Assembly (NCBI GenBank): GCA_026400275.1
Contig: JAPLPK010000142.1
Coordinates: 1-40,466 of the forward strand
Reading direction: 5' to 3'
Length of the DNA: 40,466 nt
Source of the DNA: Burkholderiales bacterium
Lineage (GTDB): Bacteria; Pseudomonadota; Gammaproteobacteria; Burkholderiales; Burkholderiaceae_C
Each line of letters opens with the position of its first letter. Positions within the stretch are counted from its first letter, which is position 1. Shown here one piece after another: positions 1-8,956 of this stretch. Both the position numbers and the translations under genes were made by a program. The notes beneath the pieces were generated by a model. The model was not told where the DNA came from. It was given only the letters and a program-made list of their open reading frames with translations, and searched no databases.

Positions 1-60
1 ATCATTGCGCGGGGTCACCCGGATTACCAGCCTGAGGCAATCGCTCTCGCGATTGACTAG
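1..60 (+). CDS. Possible C-terminal end of an upstream gene (partial)
   Basis: Frame 1 is open from the first base to a TAG at 58-60 and would encode 19 residues ending in IALAID. The base composition matches coding DNA and turns AT-rich right after the stop, which is the only evidence for a gene tail. The product cannot be recognised from this fragment. The reading frame could be chance, because a 60-base open frame in GC-rich DNA is common. Confidence 0.25.
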   Translation: MIARGHPDYQPEAIALAID

Positions 61-152
61 ATTGAAACTCTGATCAGAACAACTCCACTGTATGGGTCGA
101 TAGCAATGAAAACAATTGATCATTTTTCTATATATATGTAAGAATAAATAAC
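61..152 (+). promoter_or_regulatory. AT-rich promoter region of the first LysR gene
   Basis: This stretch is far more AT-rich than its surroundings and contains a run of TATATATA-like sequence about 20 bases before the ATG at 153, which could serve as a -10 box. A TGATCA-centred partial dyad (GAAAA...TTTTTC, about 106-130) is of the kind LysR proteins use for autoregulation. No strong Shine-Dalgarno sequence precedes the ATG. The role is inferred from position and composition only. Confidence 0.35.
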
Positions 153-1109
153 ATGATTTCCATCTCCTCGCTCTCACTCGGCGCCGTACGAGCCTTCGAA
201 GCGGCGGCTCGGCACCAAAGCATGTCGCGCGCCGGAGACGAGCTATTTGTGACGCACGCGGCGGTGAGCCATCAGGTGCGCAATCTTGAGGAGTGGATAG
301 GGGTGCCCTTGTTTCGCCGCCAAGGGCGCGGTGTGCAGCTGACTACCGCCGGTGAACAGCTTTTCGTACGCGTTTCACCGCTGTTGTCGGGTATCGCGGA
401 CGCCTGTAAAACCGTGAAGGCTGCGAGCAAAGGTGCCAGCCTCACAGTTGGCTGCATTCCGTCGGTCGCATCGCGCTGGCTCGTGCCCAACCTAGACAGG
501 TTTTCCAGCGAGTTTCCCGATGTCGAGATTCGAGTGGCATACGCCCACGCGGATGAAAAGCTGGCGAGCTCCAACCTCGACGTTCTGATCACCTATGGCG
601 AAGATCCGTCTAAGGAAGTGATCACCGAGCCCTTGTTTTCCAGGATCAACAAGCCGGTGTGCAGTCCCCACTTCATGACCAAGCACGGCCCCTTCAGGAG
701 TCCCGAGCAACTTATTGCATCCGAACTGTTGCATGACGCGTCACGCGACGGCTGGCGAGAGTGGGCGGGCGCGGCGGGCCTGACGCTGAACAAGGAACTG
801 GCGGGCACCACTTACCAGGACTTCAACCTACTTGCGACCGCGATCATCGCGGGTCACGGTATCGGTCTGTGCCCGGTCAACGTATTTTCAGAAGAGATAC
901 GGCGTGGCGACCTGATCGTCGCGTCTGACATCGCGACCAATGGCGACAAGGGCTATGTCGTAATGACCCGACGCAATAGACCCAAGACCGTTACCAACTT
1001 CGTGCACTGGTTCGTCGCCACGACGCAGGCGATCCAAGCCGGGGCCGCCGGCACTGGGAGCCAAGGCACCTTGACTCAGGCGGGCCACCGAAAGTCAGGC
1101 GCCAAATAG
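153..1109 (+). CDS. LysR-family transcriptional regulator, GcvA type
   Basis: DNA-binding regulator of 318 residues. Residues about 8-67 form the LysR winged helix-turn-helix (RAFEAAARHQSMSRAGDEL followed by AAVSHQVRNLEE), and about 95-295 form the periplasmic-binding-like effector domain. The N-terminal pattern is that of the GcvA subgroup, and the ATG at 153 places the helix-turn-helix at the usual distance from the start. The target genes and the effector are unknown; the partial open frame at 1-60 is upstream on the same strand and there is no divergent partner in the window. The C-terminal 25 residues (Gly/Ala/Thr-rich, after AIQAG) look like a non-conserved tail. Confidence 0.9.
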   Translation: MISISSLSLGAVRAFEAAARHQSMSRAGDELFVTHAAVSHQVRNLEEWIGVPLFRRQGRGVQLTTAGEQLFVRVSPLLSGIADACKTVKAASKGASLTVGCIPSVASRWLVPNLDRFSSEFPDVEIRVAYAHADEKLASSNLDVLITYGEDPSKEVITEPLFSRINKPVCSPHFMTKHGPFRSPEQLIASELLHDASRDGWREWAGAAGLTLNKELAGTTYQDFNLLATAIIAGHGIGLCPVNVFSEEIRRGDLIVASDIATNGDKGYVVMTRRNRPKTVTNFVHWFVATTQAIQAGAAGTGSQGTLTQAGHRKSGAK

Positions 1110-1110
1110 C

Positions 1111-1262
1111 CAACTGACTGATATAAGTTGCTGCTGGATTCAGGGGCAACTGGTAGGAAAGGTGGCGCTGCCACCACTCTTCGAAGAGCTAGAACGGTGG
1201 TGAAACTTTTCCGGTATCGCGACTGCTCTCCCCTGAAACCAGTTATCAGAAATGACTAGTTG
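1111..1262. repeat. 152-bp imperfect palindrome (foldback sequence)
   Basis: Nested complementary segments share a centre near 1187: CAACT 1111-1115 with AGTTG 1258-1262; CTGATA 1118-1123 with TATCAG 1245-1250; CTGGATTCAGGGG 1134-1146 with CCCCTGAAACCAG 1230-1242 (one mismatch); and CACCAC 1172-1177 with GTGGTG 1197-1202. A self-complementary CTCTTCGAAGAG lies at the tip. A small separate hairpin GGTGGC-GCT-GCCACC occupies 1161-1175. The whole block could be a non-autonomous mobile element, a cruciform site or a structured RNA. The consensus boxes of integron attC sites are not present at its ends. Confidence 0.6.
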
Positions 1263-1578
1263 CTAAGGCGGCCTGCGACTGGAATTGGAGGCGGATTCAA
1301 TCGGTCAATGCAACACACTAAAAATGACCTGCTAACGCCCAAGCAGCCACGCACGCGGATGGCTAGCGTTTTTTGAACCACGCTTCCAACATACACGCGC
1401 TGCAACACATGCTTTGCATGCTTAAAGCGAAGGCTGCGGCCAATATGTTATGCGTATAAAACATGTCTTACATTCGTGCCATCGGAACTGTATTTCGTTA
1501 TTTCGCAAGTAAAACTCATGAATACTGCTATGAATACGAAAGCATCTCAAACGTCTAAACATGTATATTGCGCACACC
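1263..1578 (+). other. Intergenic region before the second LysR gene
   Basis: No open frame with recognisable coding content was found. The last 140 bases are AT-rich and contain a TATAAA hexamer (about 1454-1459) that could be the -10 box for the LysR gene that follows. A weak hairpin (AACGC...GCGTT followed by a T run near 1370) could terminate a transcript entering from the left, but its stem is interrupted, so this is tentative. Confidence 0.35.
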
Positions 1579-2490
1579 ATGCGCAGAAAAATCCCCTCCC
1601 TCCAAGCCCTGGCCTGCCTGGATGCCGCCGCGCGGCATGAAAGTTACACCCGCGCCGCGCAAGAGCTGGCGCTGACGCAGGGCGCGGTGTCGCGGCAGAT
1701 CACGGCGCTGGAGGAATTCCTGGGCATGGCGTTGTTCCGGCGCACCCGCCACGGCGTGGCGCTGACCGAGCGTGGTGCCGAATACGCCCAGCAGGTGGCA
1801 GCGCGGCTGCAGGGGCTGGAGCAGGACACGCTGCAGGCCATGTCGTCCCAGGGCAGCGCCGGCACCCTGCACCTGGCCGCCGTGCCCACCTTTGCCACGC
1901 GCTGGCTGATACCGCGCCTGCCGGCCTGGGCCGCGCTGCACCCGGACACCACGGTGCACATCGAAACCCGCACCCGCCCGTTCCTGTTTGCCGACACGCC
2001 GTTTGATGCGGCCCTGTACACCGGCACCGCCGAGCAGGTGGCCAACTGGGCTGGCACACGTGCCGTGCGCCTGCTGGGCGAAGACATGGTGCCGGTGTGC
2101 AGCCCCGGTTTTTTGGGCGGCCAGAGCAGCCTGGACCCCGAGGCCATGGCCCAGCGCCCGCTGCTGCAGCAAAGCACCCGGCCCGAAGGCTGGCGCCAGT
2201 GGTTTGACGCGCTGAACGTGGCCGCGCCGCTGGCCCTGCACGGGCCGCGCTACGAGTTGTTTTCCATGACGGCCGCCGCCGCTGCCCAGGGCCTGGGCCT
2301 GGCCCTGGTGCCGCGTCTGCTGGTGGAAGCCGAGCTGCAGCGCGGTGAACTGGTGATTGCCTGCGCGCAGACCCCGGCCAGCGACCAAACCAGTCAACGG
2401 GCCTACTACTGCGTGCTACCCGAGCGCACCGAAGACCGGCCGCTGGTCACCACCTTCTTGCACTGGCTGCAAGCATCGGCAACCGCCTAG
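1579..2490 (+). CDS. LysR-family transcriptional regulator, GcvA type
   Basis: Regulator of about 303 residues with a LysR helix-turn-helix at the N terminus (ALACLDAAARHESYTRAAQE, then GAVSRQITALEE) and a substrate-binding effector domain. I chose the ATG at 1579 because the protein then begins MRRKIPSLQAL, the usual N terminus of this subgroup; an in-frame ATG at 1561 adds six residues and neither start has a clear ribosome binding site. It is the same subgroup as the regulator at 153-1109 but clearly diverged and more GC-rich, so it is not a recent duplicate. Its stop codon overlaps the stop of the convergent glutathione peroxidase gene by four bases (CTAG). Confidence 0.9.
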   Translation: MRRKIPSLQALACLDAAARHESYTRAAQELALTQGAVSRQITALEEFLGMALFRRTRHGVALTERGAEYAQQVAARLQGLEQDTLQAMSSQGSAGTLHLAAVPTFATRWLIPRLPAWAALHPDTTVHIETRTRPFLFADTPFDAALYTGTAEQVANWAGTRAVRLLGEDMVPVCSPGFLGGQSSLDPEAMAQRPLLQQSTRPEGWRQWFDALNVAAPLALHGPRYELFSMTAAAAAQGLGLALVPRLLVEAELQRGELVIACAQTPASDQTSQRAYYCVLPERTEDRPLVTTFLHWLQASATA

Positions 2491-3071
2491 CGCAATGCCT
2501 TTTCTACCTCACCCAGCAACGCCGGGTTGTCGGGCGTGACATCGCTGGGGAAGCTGGCCACCACCTTGCCGCTGCGGTCAATCAGGTATTTATGGAAGTT
2601 CCATCGCGGCGTCTTGCCGGTGGCCTTGTCCAGCGCGGCGTACAGGCCGTTGCGCGCCTTTCCGGTGACGACCGACTTGCCCAGCATGGGGAACTTCACG
2701 CCATAGGTGTTGTAGCAAAAGTCGGCAATCTCCTTGGCCGAACCGGGCTCCTGCCCGCCGAAGTCATTCGACGGAAAGCCCAGCACCACCAGGCCGCGCG
2801 GCTGGTATTTGGCGTACAGCGCCTCCAGGCCCTCGTACTGGCTGGTGAAGCCGCAGTAGCTGGCGGTGTTGACCACCAGCACCGCCTTGCCCGCGTACTG
2901 GCAAAGGTTCTGCGGCGCCTCGTCCTGCAGACGCGGAAACTGGTATTGCAGGATGGCCGGGCAGGCGGCCTGGCCGGTCGCGGCTGCAGGTGCGCCAGGC
3001 GTAGCCGCTTGCACGCCCTGCCCCAGCAGCACCAGCGCAGCCACGGAAATGAAGCGAGATAACAGTTGCAT
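2487..3071 (-). CDS. Exported glutathione peroxidase
   Basis: Thiol peroxidase of the GPx family, 194 residues, reducing H2O2 or lipid hydroperoxides. An N-terminal signal peptide (about 1-22, ending QGVQA-A) predicts periplasmic location. The catalytic tetrad is visible: C73 in SYCGFTSQY, Q107 in NDFGGQEPG, and W157-N158 in PRWNFHKYLID. C119 in the FCYNTYGVKFP segment is at the position of the resolving cysteine of the thioredoxin-dependent two-Cys GPx group, so thioredoxin-like reduction is more likely than glutathione. The peroxidatic residue is Cys, not selenocysteine. It is transcribed alone, away from the membrane protein at 3297. Confidence 0.93.
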   Translation of the reverse strand: MQLLSRFISVAALVLLGQGVQAATPGAPAAATGQAACPAILQYQFPRLQDEAPQNLCQYAGKAVLVVNTASYCGFTSQYEGLEALYAKYQPRGLVVLGFPSNDFGGQEPGSAKEIADFCYNTYGVKFPMLGKSVVTGKARNGLYAALDKATGKTPRWNFHKYLIDRSGKVVASFPSDVTPDNPALLGEVEKALR

Positions 3072-3163
3072 GGTTTGTCCTTGGGGGGTGTGTCAGGTAG
3101 AAGGCGTGACTACCGACTCTAGCCCAGTTGGCTTTCCGCGTGGTGCACGCGGTTTTACCCAGG

Positions 3164-3211
3164 AAATAGGCCGCTCGCGCAGGTACTGCAAGCGGCAGCA
3201 GCTATTAAAAA
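3164..3211 (+). repeat. Degenerate copy of the approx. 50-bp palindromic element (copy E)
   Basis: The right end AGCAGCTATTAAAAAC matches the right end of the moeA copy (AGCAGCTATGAAAAAC), and the left end AAATAGG...CGC fits the mirrored half. The middle is poorly conserved. It lies between the divergent glutathione peroxidase and membrane-protein genes, so both promoters must sit beside it. This is the weakest member of the family in the window. Confidence 0.45.
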
Positions 3212-3296
3212 CAGAGCACCACAAACCGGGATGCTTGCGCCATAATTTCGCGCAGCCGGCGGTGCCTTGGGCCGCCCCTTTACCCGGAAGGCGCAT

Positions 3297-3896
3297 ATGG
3301 ACGAAGACCCCCGATCCAAAAGCTGGTGGCACACCCTGCCCGGTATCCTGACTGCGGCGGCGGGCGCCATCACTGCCATCACAGCGCTGGTGACGGCGCT
3401 GCACCAGGCCGGTTGGCTGGGCCGCACGCCAGCGCCAGCAACGCCCTCGCCCCCCAGCGCTGTGACGCCCTCTGCGCCTGCCAACACAAGCCCCACTACC
3501 GCGGTCGCGGCCACTCCGCCACCGCCGCCTGCGTCAGCCCTCAAGGTGGTGCTGCCCGAACGGGTGGAGATGGTGGCAGACACGCTGGCCTACCGGATTC
3601 TCAAAGCCCAACTGCTGCCGTACAACCCCGGCCAGCGCAGCCTGAAGTTCCAAATACGCGTCGCCAACAACAGCCGCTATGACGGCAACTTCTGGAGCGC
3701 CTCCTTCCGCCTGCTGGCCGACGGCAGCCTGCTGGCACCCGTGAACGAGCTCAACGAACTGGTGCGCGGCAATAGCACCATGGAAGGCTGGGTGGAGTTC
3801 ACCGTGCCCGACAGCCTGGCCCAGGCGCAGCTGCAGATGGGCACCGTCGGCGTGGGCGTAGCGGGCATCCCCATCGTGCTGAAGGCGGAGCCCTAG
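3297..3896 (+). CDS. Membrane-anchored protein with proline-rich linker, function unknown
   Basis: Protein of 199 residues. The start at 3297 follows a GGAAG ribosome binding site and gives the N terminus MDEDPRSKSWWHTLPGIL; an in-frame ATG 30 bases upstream is less likely. Residues about 12-38 form one hydrophobic helix, followed by a Pro/Ala/Thr-rich linker (about 43-85) and a C-terminal region of alternating hydrophobic residues that looks like a beta-sandwich (about 90-199). The layout fits a protein anchored in the inner membrane with a periplasmic domain. I do not recognise a named function, and the isolated gene gives no context. Confidence 0.75.
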   Translation: MDEDPRSKSWWHTLPGILTAAAGAITAITALVTALHQAGWLGRTPAPATPSPPSAVTPSAPANTSPTTAVAATPPPPPASALKVVLPERVEMVADTLAYRILKAQLLPYNPGQRSLKFQIRVANNSRYDGNFWSASFRLLADGSLLAPVNELNELVRGNSTMEGWVEFTVPDSLAQAQLQMGTVGVGVAGIPIVLKAEP

Positions 3897-4037
3897 CACC
3901 TGCGCACAAGCCCGGGTAGACCGTTGGCACAGGGTGCAAAGACTCTGGTTGCCATATGGCGAATCGGCCCCATCTGCACACCAAGCCCCGCCGACTGCTA
4001 CGCTGGCCGTCTTTGTGCCGCCTGGGCACTTACTTCA

Positions 4038-4085
4038 TTTTTTATAGCATCTAGCGCAGGTTATATATGCGCTGGAGGCTTTTTT
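4038..4085 (-). repeat. Approx. 50-bp palindromic element, copy A, before the LLM oxidoreductase
   Basis: Reverse-complemented, this copy reads AAAAAAGCCTCCAGCGCATA followed by TATAACCTGCGCTAGATGC and an A-run, nearly the sequence of the moeA copy but two bases shorter in the left arm. That change would break the reading frame seen in the coding copies. It ends 18 bases before the ATG at 4104, so it forms the 5' leader of that gene. Confidence 0.8.
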
Positions 4086-4103
4086 CATCTGCAAAGCAAA
4101 AAC

Positions 4104-5093
4104 ATGATTCCCTTTTCCGTTCTGGACCTGGCACCGATTGCCGAAGGCAGCACTGCAGCCGATGCCTTTCGCCACGCAAGCGACCTGGCGCAGCACGCCG
4201 AAGCCTGGGGCTACCAGCGCTATTGGTTGGCCGAGCACCATGGCATGCGCGGTATTGCCAGCGCAGCCACCGCCGTGGTGATGGGCCATGTGGCGGCGGC
4301 CACGCGCACGATCCGTGTGGGTGCCGGCGGCATCATGCTGCCCAACCATTCACCGCTGGTGATTGCCGAGCAGTTCGGCACGCTGGAGTCGCTGTTTCCC
4401 GGGCGCATAGACCTGGGGCTGGGCCGTGCGCCCGGCTCCGACCAAGTGACATCCCGTGCGCTGCGGCGCGACCTGCAAACGGACGCGCAGCAGTTCCCCC
4501 GCGACGTATTGGAGCTGCAGCACTACTTTGCCCCGGTACAAGAGGGGCAGACGCTGCGCGCCGTACCTGGCGCCGGGCTGGAGGTGCCGCTGTGGATTCT
4601 GGGGTCGAGCACCTTTGGTGCGCAGCTGGCGGCCGAGCTGGGGCTGCCGTATGCGTTCGCCTCGCATTTCGCGCCGGGCGACATGATGTCCGCCATCGAG
4701 ATTTACCGCGCGCGCTTCAAGCCGTCCAAGCAGCTGGCCAAGCCCTATGTGATGCTGGGCTTCAATGTGTTCGCGGCGGACACGGATGCGGCCGGGCAGT
4801 TCCTGTTCAGCTCGCTACAGCAAGCGTTTGTAAACCTGCGCAGCGGCCGCCCGTCCCAGCTGCCGCCGCCGGTGGATGGCTTCGCCGAGCGCCTGCATCC
4901 AGCCGACAAGGCGATGGTGGACAACTCGTTGTCTTGCTCTGCGGTGGGCTCGCCCGACACGGTGCGGCGGGCATTGCAGGCTTTCATTGAACGCACGGGA
5001 GCAGACGAACTGATGCTGACGTCGCAGATCTTCGACCACCAGGCGCGGCTGCGCTCGTACGAAATCACCGCTAGCTTGCGCGCGCAGCTGTAG
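4104..5093 (+). CDS. LLM-class flavin-dependent oxidoreductase (YhbW-like)
   Basis: Luciferase-like monooxygenase of 329 residues, the group-1 family represented by E. coli YhbW. Diagnostic stretches are LDLAPIAEG near the N terminus, [34 protein letters not shown] and the C-terminal QIFDHQARL. The family folds as a TIM barrel and uses FMN; the physiological substrate is not known. An open frame extends 60 codons further upstream, but those codons run through the palindromic element and have no family resemblance, so the ATG at 4104 is preferred. No clear ribosome binding site precedes it. The 3' end overlaps the convergent diguanylate cyclase gene by 23 bases. Confidence 0.9.
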   Translation: MIPFSVLDLAPIAEGSTAADAFRHASDLAQHAEAWGYQRYWLAEHHGMRGIASAATAVVMGHVAAATRTIRVGAGGIMLPNHSPLVIAEQFGTLESLFPGRIDLGLGRAPGSDQVTSRALRRDLQTDAQQFPRDVLELQHYFAPVQEGQTLRAVPGAGLEVPLWILGSSTFGAQLAAELGLPYAFASHFAPGDMMSAIEIYRARFKPSKQLAKPYVMLGFNVFAADTDAAGQFLFSSLQQAFVNLRSGRPSQLPPPVDGFAERLHPADKAMVDNSLSCSAVGSPDTVRRALQAFIERTGADELMLTSQIFDHQARLRSYEITASLRAQL

Positions 5094-6878
5094 TCCGTGT
5101 GGGCGCGTGGGTGTCCACCCAGAGGCTGGGTTCGGGCACGGACTGCGTCGGGTCAAAACGGCGCAGACAGTGCTTGCCGTCCTGCTTGCCCTGGTACATG
5201 CCGGCATCGGCCAGCTTGAGCAGAATTTTGGGGTCCACGCCGTCCAGCGGCGCCAAGGCGTAGCCTATGGTCAAGCCGACCTGGAAGTGGTGCAGCCCCA
5301 GGTCGAACGGCGCATGGAAGGCATCCAGCAGCTTTTGGCCCAGGTCTTGCGCCTGGCGGTCGGTGTGCAGGCCACGGGCCACAATGACAAACTCGTCGCC
5401 CCCCATGCGCGACACCAGGTCGCTGCTGCGCACCAGCAGCTGCAACCGGGCCGCCACGGCACTGAGCAGCACATCGCCCACATCGTGGCCGAACTGGTCG
5501 TTCACCGGCTTGAAGCCGTCCAGGTCCAACACATACACCGCCACCATGCTGTGCGGGCCGCATTGGGCCAGGGCCTGCTCCAGCGCCAGGCTCAGGCCCC
5601 GGCGGTTGGGCAGGTCGGTTAGCGGATCGGTGTGCGCCAGGGAATGCATTGCGTCGCGCTCCTGGGTGACGCGCGCCACCTTGGCGTGCGCGGCCTGGCT
5701 GCGCAAGGCCAGCAGGCGCATGAGCATCAGCAGGTCCAGCAGTGCCGATGGGTCCAGAAATTCACCCCGACCACGCCATACACCACGCCCACCATGGTCA
5801 GCGCTGCCAAGAAATACACCAGGGCGCCCAATACCAGGTAGATGCCCATCGCACTGCGCTGGCGCACCCGGTGCCAGGCCGGCTGCAAGGCAAGCAGCGA
5901 CGGCAAGGCACCCAACAACCCGACCAGCGGACTGACCGCACGGGTGCTGAGCAGGTCCAGCGCATACACCAGCGCCACCAGCACGCAAGCGAGCGCGCCC
6001 GCACGCATCGCGCGGCTGAAATGGCGGTATGCCACTGGCCCGGCCAGCACATGCTCAAAAAATAGGAAGAAGCCGCAGGTAGACGCCAGCGCGGACAGTG
6101 CTGCCAGGTGCAGCTCCAGCCATAGATTGCCGGTCCACAGGTACTGCGCGCCCACGCCAAACTGCAGCAGCGAAAACACCAGGCCGCCCACCACGATCAG
6201 CGCGTACTTCAGAAACAGCGGGTCGCGCACGCCCACCCAATGGGTCAAGCTGTACAACAGCAGACACAGAGACAGGCCCAGCATCAGGCCCTGCAGCATC
6301 TGCTCGCGCAACGCGTGCTCCAAAAACGCCGACTGTGTATTCAGTGTGATGGGCAGCACCATGGCGCCACTGGTCTGCACGCGGATGTACAGGGTATAGG
6401 CCTGGCCCGGCTGCATGCGCAAAGACATGGTGGGCGAACGGGCTGCCCGCGGGCGCTCCAGGTTTTGGTGCAGATTGCCCAGCAGGGCTTGCTGCAGCAA
6501 CTGCCCGTCGCGCACCAGATAGATGTCCAGGCGGTTCAACACCGGGTAGTCCAGCTCCAGGGCCCAATCCGTCCCAGCAGACGGCGCCAGGCGCACCGGT
6601 ATGCGCAGCCACACGGGTTCAGAACGCATTCCCAATGTAGAGCGGGCGGTCTGCGGGGGGGCAAAATCGGCAGCAGCTGCCTGCGCCTGGGCGATATCCA
6701 TACTGCCCGTGGCATCTGGCAACACCTGCACGGCCGGCCACAGATCCTGGCGCCAACTTTGCGCATCCAGCACCACCTCGGCCTGCGCCCATACGCCCAG
6801 GGGCAGCACCAAACCCACGTACAACAGCACCCGCCAGAGCTGGCGCAGCACAGATTGCGTGGAAAAGGGCAGATGCAT
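5071..6878 (-). pseudogene. 7TM-DISM diguanylate cyclase split by a single-base frameshift
   Basis: The first frame (6878 down to 5727) encodes a signal peptide, a 7TMR-DISMED2-type sensor domain (about 40-165) and seven membrane helices (about 190-375), and then runs out of frame after VNFW. The second frame carries on with PSALLDLLML, a coiled linker and a GGDEF domain (RMGGDEF intact, product-inhibition RxxD site RSSD five residues before it). Adding one base to the GGG run at 5750-5752 (CCC on the coding strand) would join the two as VNFWTPSALLDL, giving about 602 residues. The lesion is therefore a recent mutation, a phase-variable tract that is very short, or a sequencing error. All catalytic residues are preserved, which favours a recent event or an error. 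Confidence 0.85.
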
Positions 6879-6946
6879 TAGGTTTGTTACTTATTGTAAA
6901 TTAATGTATCAACTATGCGCTCTGCAGTCTGTGCCTCTGACAGGCG

Positions 6947-7153
6947 CTACCGCAAGGGCTTCAGCAGGTCGCTCAGGCCGTTGTGGTCGATCTCGTGCAT
7001 CAAGGCCAGCAGCCGGCCAATATCACCCGGGGGGAAGCCCTCACGCGCAAACCAGTTCAGGTAATTGCCGGGCAGATCAGCGATGGCTGTGCCCTTGTGC
7101 TTGCCAAACGGCATTTGCAAGCTAACCAAGCGCTGCAATTGTTCTGAGTCCAT
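6947..7153 (-). CDS. DUF3820 family protein
   Basis: Small cytoplasmic protein of 68 residues with the DUF3820 signature (MPFGKHKGTAIADLPGNYL, then NWFAREGFP). The family is labelled in Pfam as a putative quorum-sensing-regulated virulence factor, but no biochemical function is established. The ATG at 7153 follows a GGAG and starts the protein at MDSEQLQRL; an open frame continues upstream for 49 codons without family resemblance. The AT-rich segment 6879-6946 separates it from the diguanylate cyclase gene and probably contains that gene's promoter. Confidence 0.85.
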   Translation of the reverse strand: MDSEQLQRLVSLQMPFGKHKGTAIADLPGNYLNWFAREGFPPGDIGRLLALMHEIDHNGLSDLLKPLR

Positions 7154-7253
7154 ATCTCCAAATGTAACAATCCCCAAAAAGGCCCCAGTGCACGCCGAGT
7201 GCACGACGTACCCAATATTGAGGATGCCGCTTCGCAGCGAGCCACCGAGAGGC

Positions 7254-7835
7254 CTATATGTGGAAAACGGCAAGCGCCCCCACGAGCACACCCAGGCCAC
7301 CGGTACCGAACATCGCGTATTCCAGCCATTTCTTCTTGGTCAGCAACGCAATGGCGGCCATGGCGATGGAGATTTGCAGCACCGTGGTGGCCTGGGCCCA
7401 GCGGTGGTGCAGGTGCATCTGCTCGTCGCTTTTTTCATCCCACTCGACGACTTCGGTTTCCAGCTTTTCGGCCACCGCCTTGATTCCGTCTTTTTCCTTC
7501 TCGTAGCGCTCCAGTTTGACCTGGTAGGCAGACTTCGCGGCCTCTGGCGATAGATTCATCGCCATTTCGGCCAGCGCCTGCTTGGTGCTCTTGGCCTGGT
7601 AGTAATTCCATTGGTTGGAGGCCTCTGCCTTTTTCAGCGCGGCATTGTTCTTGTACAGCCCCGCGTTGGCCTGCGTAGCCCCACCCATATAGGAGAAGAT
7701 GGCCCCCACGGTTGCGATGATGGCGGTGAACATCGCAATCTGGTTCACCATGCCACCACTGCCATGCGCTCCTTGCGCAGCGTGCTCCAACTCGTGGTCA
7801 TGCGGACCGTGGACGTGAAACCCTTCACTGGACAT
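7254..7835 (-). CDS. DUF4337 membrane protein
   Basis: Protein of 193 residues with a His-rich N terminus (about 7-25), one membrane helix near 30-52, a long charged helical middle (about 65-140, many Lys/Glu/Ala, likely coiled coil) and two closely spaced helices near 147-163 and 172-192. This is the DUF4337 layout; its function is unknown. The ATG at 7835 follows CAGGAAAA, a good ribosome binding site, and TATAA-like boxes lie 20-40 bases further upstream. It overlaps nothing and is separated from DUF3820 by 100 bases. Confidence 0.85.
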   Translation of the reverse strand: MSSEGFHVHGPHDHELEHAAQGAHGSGGMVNQIAMFTAIIATVGAIFSYMGGATQANAGLYKNNAALKKAEASNQWNYYQAKSTKQALAEMAMNLSPEAAKSAYQVKLERYEKEKDGIKAVAEKLETEVVEWDEKSDEQMHLHHRWAQATTVLQISIAMAAIALLTKKKWLEYAMFGTGGLGVLVGALAVFHI

Positions 7836-7960
7836 ATCTGTTTTCCTGAGAATTTATAAAAGTTATACGAAACATCATGGGCAGATCTGGCCACACAGCG
7901 GGGACCGGATCGGCGCCCGAGGATACAAGAACGCCACACAGCCGCCCGTACACTTTGCCC

Positions 7961-8947
7961 ATGCATCCAACGAATTCCGCCCTGGCCTGGGGCATCATCG
8001 GCTGCGGTGCAGTCACCGAGCTCAAAAGCGGCCCTGCGTTCAACAAGGTGGCGCATTCGCGCCTGGTAGCGGTGATGCGCCGCGACGCTGCCCTGGCTCA
8101 GTCCTACGCCGAGCGGCACGGCGTACCCAGCTGGACGACGGACGCCGACGCGCTGATCCACAACCCACAGGTCAACGCCGTCTACATCGCCACCCCGCCA
8201 GATAGCCACCACTTCTACGCGCTGAAGGTAGCCGCGGCTGGAAAAATCTGCTGCGTGGAAAAGCCCATGGCACTGAACCACCGCGAATGCCTGGAAATGT
8301 GCGCAGCCTTTGAAGCGGCGGGCGTACCGCTGTTCGTGTCTTACTACCGGCGTTCGCTGCCACGCTTTGCACAGGTTAAAGAGTGGCTGGATGAGGGCGC
8401 GATCGGCAACGTGCGCCATGTGCACTGGGCCTACACCCGCACGCCCAGCCCCACCGATCTGGGCCGTGCGCCCAACTGGCGTACCAACCCGCAGGTGGCC
8501 GGCGGTGGCTACTTTGCCGACCTGGCCTGCCACGGGCTGGACCTGTGCATGCACCTGCTGGGCGACATCGTGCACGCCCAGGGTTTCCATGCGCAACAGC
8601 AGGGTCTGTATGCAGCCGAGGACGCGGTCACCGGTGTCTGGCAGTTTGCCAGCGGTGCGCTGGGCTCGGGCTACTGGAATTTTGGCGCCGCCGAGCGCCT
8701 AGACGCAGTCACCATCCTGGGCAGCCAGGGGACGATAGAGTTTTCGGTGTTTGGCGACCAGCCATTACTGCTGCGCAACAGCCAAGGCAACCAGCGCTTG
8801 GAGATTGCCCACCCGGAGAACATCCAACTGTTCCACATCGAGAACATGCAAAAACACGTGGCCGGGCTGGCCACGCACCCCTCCACCGGGCACACCGCAC
8901 AGCGCACGGCCTGGGTGATGGAGCAAATCAACCGCCCACGCGGTTGA
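7961..8947 (+). CDS. Gfo/Idh/MocA family oxidoreductase
   Basis: NAD(P)-dependent sugar or polyol dehydrogenase-type protein of 328 residues. The Rossmann motif GIIGCGAV is at 11-18, the family Glu-Lys-Pro motif at 100-102 (VEKPMAL), and the C-terminal domain carries GGGYFADLACHGLD at 181-194 with the conserved His191 and Asp194. The start at 7961 places the Rossmann fold near the N terminus; the open frame begins 28 codons earlier without similarity. The substrate cannot be deduced: neighbours are not sugar-catabolism genes. Confidence 0.9.
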   Translation: MHPTNSALAWGIIGCGAVTELKSGPAFNKVAHSRLVAVMRRDAALAQSYAERHGVPSWTTDADALIHNPQVNAVYIATPPDSHHFYALKVAAAGKICCVEKPMALNHRECLEMCAAFEAAGVPLFVSYYRRSLPRFAQVKEWLDEGAIGNVRHVHWAYTRTPSPTDLGRAPNWRTNPQVAGGGYFADLACHGLDLCMHLLGDIVHAQGFHAQQQGLYAAEDAVTGVWQFASGALGSGYWNFGAAERLDAVTILGSQGTIEFSVFGDQPLLLRNSQGNQRLEIAHPENIQLFHIENMQKHVAGLATHPSTGHTAQRTAWVMEQINRPRG

Positions 8948-8956
8948 TCTCCGTGC

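Noticed and set aside
1139-1260. Short open frame in the LysR intergenic region as a transposase remnant
   Set aside because: The translation shows no transposase motif, and the palindromic structure explains the sequence better.
1111-1262. Integron attC site
   Set aside because: The length and fold are suggestive, but the ends lack the RYYYAAC and GTTRRRY boxes and there is no integrase or cassette array.
3924-4103. 60-codon N-terminal extension of the LLM oxidoreductase
   Set aside because: The extension crosses repeat copy A, and the family N terminus begins at the ATG at 4104.
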